Notes under the pieces: model-generated | Databases searched by the model: none | Told to the model about the DNA's origin: nothing | The model's input: the letters and a program-made list of their open reading frames with translations, nothing else | Program-made: the position numbers and the translations under genes | Shown: positions 23,430 through 31,141 of the stretch, piece after piece | How the letters are laid out: each line of letters opens with the position of its first letter | Numbering within the stretch: the stretch's first letter is position 1 | Source of the DNA: UBA1731 sp963626295 | GTDB lineage: Bacteria > Verrucomicrobiota > Kiritimatiellia > RFP12 > UBA1067 | Length of the DNA: 40,415 nucleotides | Reading direction: 5' to 3' | Assembly (NCBI GenBank): GCA_963626295.1 | Contig: CAVFWS010000007.1 | Location: 1-40,415 of the forward strand

Positions 23430-26400
23430 ATGAACGAGAAAGAAGATCGACAGCGTGGGCTGTACCGCCCCGAATATGAACATGATGCCTGTGGTGTTGG
23501 GCTCGTAGCGAGCCTTGACGACACAGCCTCTCGCACGGTCGTGGAATCCGGCCTTACCGTACTCAAGCGCCTTACGCACAGAGGCGCGACCGGCAATGAC
23601 CCACGCACAGGCGATGGCGCTGGAATCCTTCTTCGCATTCCCGATGCGTTTTTCCGCAAGGTTTGCGGCGATCTCCCAAAGGCCGGACATTACGGCATAG
23701 CGATGGTATTCGGAGGTGAAGGCGAAGAGGCCACAATCGAGTCCATAATCCATGATGAGGGATGCAGGGCCATCTGCTGGAGGGATGTTCCGATCGACCC
23801 CAATGCAATAGGCGACGACGCACGGGCCGTAATGCCGCGCATAAGGCAGCTTTTCATGGCGGAAGCGGATGACACGTCCGCCGCCGACAATGGGCAATTC
23901 GAAAGGCGCCTGTACGTAATGAGGAGACTGATCGAGAAAGCCGTGAAATCCGCGTACATCTGCTCCTGCTCGTCACGCACGATCGTATACAAGGGGCTTC
24001 TGCTTGCGGCCCAGATGGAATGCTTCTACAGGGATCTCACGGACCCCGATTTCACGTCTCCGTTCGCCCTTGTACACCAGCGCTACTCGACAAACACATT
24101 CCCGAGCTGGGAGCTTGCGCACCCATTCCGCGCCCTCGCCCACAACGGCGAGATCAACGCACTCAAGGGCAACCTGAACGCCCTCTCCTCGCGCGAAGCG
24201 TCGCTAGCGTCACCGGTCTTCGGGGAGGACATCGGGAAGCTCCTGCCACTGGTCACTCCCGGGCAATCCGACTCCGCCTCGCTCGACAACATGTTCGAGC
24301 TGCTTGTCGCAGCCGGACGCGAGGCGCCGCACGCCATGCTGATGCTTCTGCCGCAGGCCTGGGGCGCCAAATACCACATGGGGCACGATGTGCGGGCCTT
24401 CTACGAATACCATTCCGCGCTGATGGAGCCGTGGGACGGCCCTGCCGCAGTGGCGTTCACCGACGGCAACGGGGTGGGAGCCACGCTGGACCGCAACGGG
24501 CTCCGTCCGGCCCGCTGGACGCTCACGAAGCAGGGCCTATTCGTGCTGGCTTCCGAAACCGGCGTGCTCGACATACCGGCGAAGGACATATCGCGTCAGG
24601 GAAGGCTCAAACCGGGGGCTATGCTCTGGCTTGACCTGCAAAGGCACAGGCTCCTTGAAGATACGGAGCTAAAGACGTTCTACGCCCGCCGCCGTCCGTA
24701 CCGCAGGTGGGTAGAGCAGAACAGGATCTCGATCCAGGGGCTTTTCACCGAGATAATCCCTTCCCATGCGACCATGGACATCATCGGCGAACAGACCCTC
24801 TTCGGATATACGCTTGAGGATCTGAACCTGATCCTGAAGCCCATGGCGGAGACCGGACACGAGCCAGTGGGCGCAATGGGCAACGACGCCGCCCTCGCAT
24901 CCCTGTCAAAGAAGCCACGCCTGCTGTTCGACTACTTCAAGCAGCTCTTCGCGCAGGTCACGAACCCGCCTATCGACCCGATCAGGGAAGAGCTGGTGAT
25001 GTCCCTGATGACCTACATAGGCAACGTGGGGAACATCCTTTCGGAAACGCCGGCGCACGCCCACCTGATCAAGCTGCGCCGTCCGATACTCACCGACGAC
25101 GAGCTGACCCACCTCGCATCCATCCAGGACGACGGCTTCACGTCCGTACGCATCCCGATCACATTCCGGCGAGGCGGCGACGGCAAGGCCCTGAAGGATG
25201 CGCTGGACGGCATCTGCGCGGCGGCGCTGAAAGCCGTTGACGAAGGCCACAGGATAATAATACTCTCCGACCACCCGTCGCTCCGCGATGCCGACAGCGT
25301 GCCGATCCCGTCCCTGCTCGCCACCGCAGCGGTGAACCGCGCACTCGTGAAGGCAGGCAAGAGGCCGTCTGCGGGACTGGTCATCCAGTCCGGAGAAGTC
25401 CGCGAGGTCATGCACTACGCGCTTCTCCTTGGATTCGGCGCGACGGCAATCAACCCGTATCTCGCCCTCGCCACCGTGAGCTCCTTCACGAAGGACAATC
25501 TCGTTAAGGCCGCGTCCAACTACGTAACGGCAGTTGACAAGGGACTCCTGAAAATCATGTCGAAGATGGGCATCTCTACCCTCCGCTCCTACCGGAGCGC
25601 CCAGATATTCGAGGCTATCGGGCTCGGCAAGGATGTCGTCAAAGAGTTCTTCAACGGGGTCGCATCCCCTGTCGGCGGGATCGGGATAGACGAGATCGCC
25701 GATGCCGCGAACCGCCGCGCCGAGGCAAGGCCGATGGAGTTCTCGCTTCAGCCCGGCGGCGAATACCGTGTGCGCAAGGGCGGCGAAAGGCACCTCTGGA
25801 CGCCAGAAGGTCTCGCGAATTTCCGCCTGTCCGTGCGATCCAACGACTTCGGCCTCTTCAGGAAATATACGGAGCAGATAGACGACCCCGAGAAATCGTC
25901 CATCACCCTGCGCTCCCAGTTCGCCTTCAAGGCCACGCGGCCGATTCCCCTGGATCAGGTAGAGCCGGTGGAGTCGATCGTGAAGCACTTCGTCGGCGGC
26001 GCAATGTCGCTCGGGTCGCTCTCGCCAGAGGCGCACGAGACGATAGCGCAGGCCCTCAACGGCCTCGGCACGATGTCGAACTGCGGCGAAGGCGGCGAGA
26101 ACGCGGAACGCTTCGGGACCGACAGGAACTGCGGCATCAAGCAGGTCGCCTCCGGACGCTTCGGCGTGACGATAAACTACCTGCGCAACGCGAAGGATAT
26201 CCAGATCAAGCTCGCGCAGGGCGCAAAGCCCGGCGAGGGCGGACAGCTGCCCGCCCACAAGGTGGACGCATTCGTCGGCAGGCTCCGCCACGCCAAGCCC
26301 GGCACCACGCTCATCTCGCCGCCGCCGCACCACGACATCTACTCCATCGAGGATCTTGCGCAGCTCATCTACGACCTCAAGTGCGCGAATCCGAAGGCCC

Positions 26401-27791
26401 GCGTGAGCGTAAAGCTCGTCTCCGAGGCCGGAGTGGGCACGATCGCGGCAGGCGTCGCCAAGGCCCATGCGGACGTCGTGCTGATATCCGGCTTTGACGG
26501 CGGCACCGGCGCGGCGCCGCTAACCTCCATGAAGCACGCCGGACTCCCATGGGAACTCGGTCTCGCGGAAGCCCAGCAGACGCTCATCAAGAACGGCCTG
26601 CGCGGCAGGGTGAAGCTCCAGGTGGACGGCCAGCTCCGCACCGGACGCGACATCGTGATAGGCGCCATGCTTGGTGCGGAGGAATTCGGCTTCGGCACAT
26701 CGATGCTCGTTGCGCTTGGGTGCGTGCAGTGCCGGAACTGCAACCTCAACACCTGCCCCGTGGGGATAGCGACGCAGTGCGAAGAGCTGCGCAGGCGCTT
26801 CGCCGGCAAGGTGGAGCACCTGCAGACGTATTTCAGGTTCCTTGCGCAGGAGGTGCGCGAACAGCTCGCCGCGCTCGGGCTGAGGTCGCTCGACGATGCG
26901 GTAGGACGCTCCGACCTGCTGACGCACGAAAAGGACGGCGGCTTTGACTTCGCCCCTGTCTTCCATCGCGAGAGCGGAGCCGATGAGCGGTTCAACCCGG
27001 ACATCCCCGCCTGGGCGTTGGACAACTACGACCGCAAGGAACTGATTCCCGAACTAATGCCTGCGATATCGGGCGGCGAAGCCAGGACGATATCGCGCAA
27101 GGTGTCGAACGTCAACCGCACTGTCGGCACGGAGCTTTCCGGCGAGGTGGCCGAGAAGCACGGCGAGAAAGGCCTCCCCGACGGGACCCTGACGGTGAAC
27201 TTCACCGGCGTGGGCGGGCAGTCGTTCGGCGCATTCCTCGCCAAAGGCATAACGTTCAACCTCAGGGGCGCGGCAAACGACTACGTGGGCAAGGGCCTTT
27301 CCGGCGGAATCATCACGATCGCGCCAGAGGCGGACTTCACGAACGCCGCAGAGGACAACGTCATCGCCGGCAACGTGATTGCGTACGGCGGCACGTCCGG
27401 CAAGATATTCGTGAACGGCCTGGCCGGGGAGCGGTTTGGCATACGCAATTCCGGCGTCACGCTCGTGGCCGAAGGCATCGGCGACCACGGCTGCGAGTAC
27501 ATGACCGGCGGCAAGGTGCTTGTACTGGGCAAGACCGGCGTGAACTTTGCCGCCGGCATGACGGGTGGAGTGGCATACGTCTACGACGAGGATGGCACTC
27601 TCGACCTCAACTCCAACCTTGCCTCGATAGACCTCATGCCGGTTGAGGCTAATTCGCCAGGCGAAGCGGATCTGCTGTCCCTCATGGATGAGCACATAGC
27701 GCGAACCGGATCAGAAAAGGCAAAGCGCCTGCGCGCGGATTGGGTCAACGCAAGACCGAGATTCGTCATGGTGGCGCCCGTCAAGAGCTGA
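23430..27791 (+). CDS. gltB: Glutamate synthase, large subunit
   Basis: Makes glutamate from glutamine and 2-oxoglutarate (GOGAT), the main ammonium assimilation step together with glutamine synthetase; cytoplasmic. 1,453 residues from ATG 23430, with AAAGGA about 9 bases upstream. The first 20 residues are a propeptide and Cys21 (HDACGVGLVAS) is the N-terminal nucleophile after cleavage. Domains: class II glutaminase (about 21-420, with GATGNDPRTGDGAGIL and HNGEINALKGN), a central domain (about 460-750), the FMN-binding synthase domain (about 840-1190, with GEGGQLPAHKVD and SGFDGGTGAAPLTSMKHAG), the 3Fe-4S cysteines in CVQCRNCNLNTCPVGIATQC and the C-terminal GxGxG beta-helix. gltD follows 77 bases later. 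Confidence 0.97.
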   Translation: MNEKEDRQRGLYRPEYEHDACGVGLVASLDDTASRTVVESGLTVLKRLTHRGATGNDPRTGDGAGILLRIPDAFFRKVCGDLPKAGHYGIAMVFGGEGEEATIESIIHDEGCRAICWRDVPIDPNAIGDDARAVMPRIRQLFMAEADDTSAADNGQFERRLYVMRRLIEKAVKSAYICSCSSRTIVYKGLLLAAQMECFYRDLTDPDFTSPFALVHQRYSTNTFPSWELAHPFRALAHNGEINALKGNLNALSSREASLASPVFGEDIGKLLPLVTPGQSDSASLDNMFELLVAAGREAPHAMLMLLPQAWGAKYHMGHDVRAFYEYHSALMEPWDGPAAVAFTDGNGVGATLDRNGLRPARWTLTKQGLFVLASETGVLDIPAKDISRQGRLKPGAMLWLDLQRHRLLEDTELKTFYARRRPYRRWVEQNRISIQGLFTEIIPSHATMDIIGEQTLFGYTLEDLNLILKPMAETGHEPVGAMGNDAALASLSKKPRLLFDYFKQLFAQVTNPPIDPIREELVMSLMTYIGNVGNILSETPAHAHLIKLRRPILTDDELTHLASIQDDGFTSVRIPITFRRGGDGKALKDALDGICAAALKAVDEGHRIIILSDHPSLRDADSVPIPSLLATAAVNRALVKAGKRPSAGLVIQSGEVREVMHYALLLGFGATAINPYLALATVSSFTKDNLVKAASNYVTAVDKGLLKIMSKMGISTLRSYRSAQIFEAIGLGKDVVKEFFNGVASPVGGIGIDEIADAANRRAEARPMEFSLQPGGEYRVRKGGERHLWTPEGLANFRLSVRSNDFGLFRKYTEQIDDPEKSSITLRSQFAFKATRPIPLDQVEPVESIVKHFVGGAMSLGSLSPEAHETIAQALNGLGTMSNCGEGGENAERFGTDRNCGIKQVASGRFGVTINYLRNAKDIQIKLAQGAKPGEGGQLPAHKVDAFVGRLRHAKPGTTLISPPPHHDIYSIEDLAQLIYDLKCANPKARVSVKLVSEAGVGTIAAGVAKAHADVVLISGFDGGTGAAPLTSMKHAGLPWELGLAEAQQTLIKNGLRGRVKLQVDGQLRTGRDIVIGAMLGAEEFGFGTSMLVALGCVQCRNCNLNTCPVGIATQCEELRRRFAGKVEHLQTYFRFLAQEVREQLAALGLRSLDDAVGRSDLLTHEKDGGFDFAPVFHRESGADERFNPDIPAWALDNYDRKELIPELMPAISGGEARTISRKVSNVNRTVGTELSGEVAEKHGEKGLPDGTLTVNFTGVGGQSFGAFLAKGITFNLRGAANDYVGKGLSGGIITIAPEADFTNAAEDNVIAGNVIAYGGTSGKIFVNGLAGERFGIRNSGVTLVAEGIGDHGCEYMTGGKVLVLGKTGVNFAAGMTGGVAYVYDEDGTLDLNSNLASIDLMPVEANSPGEADLLSLMDEHIARTGSEKAKRLRADWVNARPRFVMVAPVKS

Positions 27792-27868
27792 TCGCAGCGC
27801 AAGATCCGACGAAACAAGGAACACAGAACCCCGAACTTCGCAAACAAACCACCAACGGCCAAACTAAA

Positions 27869-29239
27869 ATGGAACGCATTCACGACATTTACCGCGACAA
27901 GGACAAGCGGCGCCAGGACTTCAACGAAGTGGAGCGCCAGCTTCCTGCGGATGACATACGCACACAGGTATCCCGGTGCATGAACTGCGGGCAGCCATTC
28001 TGCCATGCATACGGATGCCCACTCGGGAATCTCGTTCCCGACCAGAACCGCGCCGTCGCGGATGGCGACGACCGCCGTGCGTACGAACTGCTCAGCCAGC
28101 GTTCCGATTTCCCGGAATTCACGGCTCGCGTATGTCCTGCCCTCTGCGAGGCAAGCTGCGTGCACCAGCTCGACGAGGAGTCGGTGATGATACGGCAGTC
28201 GGAAAAGCACATAATCGAGACTGCATTCGCAAACGGATGGGTAAGGCCGCGCCCGCCGGCATCCGAAAACGGCAAGTCCATTGCCATCGTCGGGGCGGGG
28301 CCGGCCGGGCTTTCCGCAGCGGTGACGTTCCGCCGCAAGGGCTATGGGGTGACGGTCTACGAACGCAACCAGGAGATAGGAGGACTGCTCAGGTACGGGA
28401 TACCGTGCTTCAAGCTCAACAAGTCCATAATCGACCGGCGCCGCGCGATCCTTGAGGCGGAAGGCATCACGTTCAAGACCGGCATCACAGTCGGCACGGA
28501 CATCTCGGCATCTTACCTGCAAAGGGCGAACGATGCGGTAATCCTCGCCATAGGCACCCCTGCGGCTCGCGACCTGAACATTCCGGGACGTGAACTCTCA
28601 GGAATACACCTTGCCCTCGAATTCCTTTCCGGACAGAACCGGGCGCTTACTGGAGAACTGCCGAAGCTGCCGGTCTCGGCCGCCGGCAAGAGGGTCCTTG
28701 TTATTGGCGGCGGCGACACCGGCTCCGACTGTGTCGGCACGGCGATACGCCAAGGCGCGAAAAGCGTAGAGCAGATCGAGATCATGCCCAAGCCGCCAGA
28801 CACGCGAAGCGCCTCTACGCCCTGGCCGCTTTGGCCGTATCAGCTCCGCACAAGCTCAAGCCACAAGGAAGGATGCCAGCGGAGATGGAACCTGAATTCG
28901 CTCCAGTTCATCGGCAACGGCGGCAAAGTCTCCGGAGTTGAGGTTGAAACCGTGGAATGGGCGTTCACGCCCACCGGCAAGCCAACCGGGTTCTCAAGCG
29001 TTCCCGACACAAGGGAGACGATAGAGGCAGATCTCGTGCTTCTGGCCATGGGCTTCACAGGCGTTCCGAAGGCACATCCGATAGTCGAGCAGCTGGGGCT
29101 TGAACTGACCCCACGCACGGCGATCATATCTGATCCCGGAAAGCGCATATTCGCCGTAGGCGACTGCGCAACCGGCGCATCCCTTGTCGTAAGGGCCATC
29201 GCAGACGGCAAGAACCTGCACGGATTCTCGACCCTCTGA
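27869..29239 (+). CDS. gltD: Glutamate synthase, small subunit (NADPH/FAD/4Fe-4S)
   Basis: Feeds electrons from NAD(P)H through FAD and 4Fe-4S clusters to GltB. 456 residues, the usual length. ATG 27869 (MERIHDIYRDKDK) is chosen because the family begins about here. Cluster cysteines lie in CMNCGQPFCHAYGCPLGN (about residues 37-54) and CPALCEASC (about 90). The FAD Rossmann motif is IVGAGPAGLSAAVTF (about 145) followed by GGLLRYGIPCFKLNK; the NADPH motif is VLVIGGGDTGSDCVGTA (about 287). The C-terminal FAD-contact motif is IFAVGDCATGASLVV. It forms an operon with gltB and ends 41 bases before the convergent vsr. Confidence 0.96.
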   Translation: MERIHDIYRDKDKRRQDFNEVERQLPADDIRTQVSRCMNCGQPFCHAYGCPLGNLVPDQNRAVADGDDRRAYELLSQRSDFPEFTARVCPALCEASCVHQLDEESVMIRQSEKHIIETAFANGWVRPRPPASENGKSIAIVGAGPAGLSAAVTFRRKGYGVTVYERNQEIGGLLRYGIPCFKLNKSIIDRRRAILEAEGITFKTGITVGTDISASYLQRANDAVILAIGTPAARDLNIPGRELSGIHLALEFLSGQNRALTGELPKLPVSAAGKRVLVIGGGDTGSDCVGTAIRQGAKSVEQIEIMPKPPDTRSASTPWPLWPYQLRTSSSHKEGCQRRWNLNSLQFIGNGGKVSGVEVETVEWAFTPTGKPTGFSSVPDTRETIEADLVLLAMGFTGVPKAHPIVEQLGLELTPRTAIISDPGKRIFAVGDCATGASLVVRAIADGKNLHGFSTL

Positions 29240-29280
29240 CGGCAAGGCGAACATCCTGGCGAATCGCATGGATCCGTCCA

Positions 29281-29763
29281 CTACGGGGAGTGCGGAAGCA
29301 CAAGCCTGTGCGGGCGGCGCCTTTTTGCGTTCGGCCCAGACAGCTCTTCTGCCCACAGGTCAAGGGCGGAGCAAACTCGCAATAGTGTGCGTTCGAGACT
29401 CCGCTTCGCGAGTGCACACTCCCACACGACAATCAGGTTCCATCCGGCTTCGCGCCAGGACTTCTCGTTGCGCCTGTCCCTGCACACGTTCTTGGACCAT
29501 TTTTCCATCCAGAACGCGACATTGCTCTTTGGCATGGTCGAAACGGCGCAGCCATGCCTATGCCAGAAGCATCCGCGAATGTCGATTATCGTACGCGCAC
29601 GGGGAACCACTACGTCCGGCTTCCCGGGCAGACGCTTGTCGCACACCCTGAATCGCCATCCGGACGCGAATATCCGCCGCCGCACAAGCATCTCCGGCCT
29701 TGTGTCGCGCCCGCGGATGCGGCTCATTATCCGGCTGCGCTGTTCAGGAGAAACCCTGTCCAT
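29281..29763 (-). CDS. vsr: Very short patch repair (Vsr) mismatch endonuclease
   Basis: Nicks next to T:G mismatches produced by deamination of 5-methylcytosine, starting very short patch repair. 160 residues, typical size. Family hallmarks: PEQRSRIMSRIRGRDTRPEM at the N-terminus, the catalytic Asp in LPGKPDVVVP, DIRGCFWHRHGC (His and zinc-ligand Cys) and KNVCRDRRNEKSWREAGW. The closing 30 residues are basic and unlike the family. Vsr genes usually sit beside a cytosine-5 methyltransferase, but none is visible within this window. It starts 8 bases after the stop of the FadL-type gene and so may share its promoter. Confidence 0.92.
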   Translation of the reverse strand: MDRVSPEQRSRIMSRIRGRDTRPEMLVRRRIFASGWRFRVCDKRLPGKPDVVVPRARTIIDIRGCFWHRHGCAVSTMPKSNVAFWMEKWSKNVCRDRRNEKSWREAGWNLIVVWECALAKRSLERTLLRVCSALDLWAEELSGPNAKRRRPHRLVLPHSP

Positions 29764-29771
29764 CGGCCCAA

Positions 29772-31055
29772 TCAGAATGCGTACGTCACGGAAAGGCCGA
29801 CCGCATGCGAAAGGCCGTTATCCGTACCAAACCGCACCTTGCGGCCAGTCACCGGATGGGTGTAGCTGACAGATTCCGAACACATGAACACAATGCCGTA
29901 GCTGAGGGTGACGTCAATTGGGCCATAATGCCATGCGAGACCGACAGTCCCGATGTGGCGATCGCCAGGCGGCAACATCGTGGAGCCTTCGTTGTCCTTT
30001 GTGCTGCACGGATCCATGTCGAACACGTAGGAACCCAATAGCGAGAAGTTCTCGTGGAAATCCCAGGCGCCGCCGAAGGCAATGCGGAAGACATCGTCCC
30101 ATCCAAGATTGGTCGGCTTGCGGCCGGTGGGAAGGTTGAAGTTGATCGCCGGCATGGAAGACCACTCCGTCCAGGTAAGCGCCGTTCCGAGGTGCAGCGT
30201 ATCAAGCGCATCCCAGTTCGCGCCTATCGTCACAGACTGGGGAAGCCTGATGTCCGCACTCGCGTCTCCAGTGGCAAGGCCATTGACATCGGCAATCACA
30301 GGGCCGGACGGACCCATCCCCACTATGGCGTTCCCGGCGCCGGTCATCCTCCCCTCGCCCTTGATCCTCGAATCGATGTAGGACTTGTACATTGCGCCTA
30401 CGGAGAACGTATCCGTTATCCGATAGCGGGTTGAGAGCTGCCAGCCCCAATCGGTAAAGCCATTGTCGCCCCTCAGGCGGAAGCGTCCCCTGTTTGGAGT
30501 GCCATCAGGGTTGAACGCGCCAGTGTACTGGTACGAGTACTGCTCGAAGTCGAAATACAGCAGACGGAAGCCGGCGGAGACCGACCAGTCCTCGGTTATG
30601 CGGTAGGAAAGGTTCGGCGTGAGGGTAAGGCCCCGCACCGTGGTCTTCTGCGTGTTCCAGTCGAGGGCCCAGCCTGGATTGTAGTGCGTGCCCAGGCCAA
30701 ATTCCGGGGCAAAGCCGAGACCGAACGCAAAGTCGTAAGGAAGCGGCTGCACGAGATGGAAGTGAGGCAGAAGAAACGCGCCGGGATCCATCTTTGTTCC
30801 GGGGCGGCCGTCGATCACCGTGTCGGCAGTCGGGTGCTCGGTCACAAACCCAACGGTCACGACGGTATTCGTGAAGTCTGCCATCGTAGCCGGGTTGTAG
30901 AAGTTCGCCGACGCATCCACTGCCTTGCCCATGACCGTCCCGGCAAGCGCGGTGCCCTTCGCCGAACCCTCGTACAGTGCGAAGCCGGCGCAAAACGCCG
31001 ATGTCGAAAACATGGCGGAAGCCACCGCCAATGCCATTGCCTTTTGACTGCTCAT
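29772..31055 (-). CDS. FadL/OmpP1-type outer membrane transport protein
   Basis: Outer-membrane beta-barrel for hydrophobic compounds such as long-chain fatty acids or aromatics. 427 residues. Residues 1-22 are a signal peptide (SAFCAG cleavage area). The mature N-terminus carries the hatch-domain motif of the family: GFALYEGSAKGTALAG and ANFYNPATMADF. It has alternating amphipathic strands throughout and ends in VTYAF with a terminal Phe, as BAM substrates do. AAGGA abuts ATG 31055. A perfect -10 and a good -35 at 31093-31121, overlapped by an inverted repeat, suggest regulated strong expression. Substrate not predictable; vsr follows. Confidence 0.9.
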   Translation of the reverse strand: MSSQKAMALAVASAMFSTSAFCAGFALYEGSAKGTALAGTVMGKAVDASANFYNPATMADFTNTVVTVGFVTEHPTADTVIDGRPGTKMDPGAFLLPHFHLVQPLPYDFAFGLGFAPEFGLGTHYNPGWALDWNTQKTTVRGLTLTPNLSYRITEDWSVSAGFRLLYFDFEQYSYQYTGAFNPDGTPNRGRFRLRGDNGFTDWGWQLSTRYRITDTFSVGAMYKSYIDSRIKGEGRMTGAGNAIVGMGPSGPVIADVNGLATGDASADIRLPQSVTIGANWDALDTLHLGTALTWTEWSSMPAINFNLPTGRKPTNLGWDDVFRIAFGGAWDFHENFSLLGSYVFDMDPCSTKDNEGSTMLPPGDRHIGTVGLAWHYGPIDVTLSYGIVFMCSESVSYTHPVTGRKVRFGTDNGLSHAVGLSVTYAF

Positions 31056-31087
31056 TCCTTAGACCTTCCTTGGGTTAAAAAGACAGC

Positions 31088-31112
31088 GTGACATTATATA
31101 TCAAAGTGTCAC
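31088..31112. promoter_or_regulatory. Inverted-repeat operator overlapping the fadL-type promoter
   Basis: GTGACA (31088-31093) and TGTCAC (31107-31112) are exact reverse complements separated by 13 bases. The pair straddles the -10 box and part of the spacer, where a bound dimeric regulator would block RNA polymerase. The regulator is unknown. Confidence 0.45.
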
Positions 31113-31121
31113 AAAAGTCAA
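31093..31121 (-). promoter_or_regulatory. Sigma70 promoter of the fadL-type gene
   Basis: TTGACT (31121-31116), 17-base spacer, TATAAT (31098-31093) on the minus strand: 11 of 12 consensus bases at ideal spacing. The leader is about 30 nt to ATG 31055. Confidence 0.85.
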
Positions 31122-31141
31122 TTGGCCTCGGATACGGTGTG

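Noticed and set aside
24906..26468. 520-codon minus-strand open frame inside gltB
   Set aside because: Antisense to the FMN and central domains of GltB; no motif of its own.
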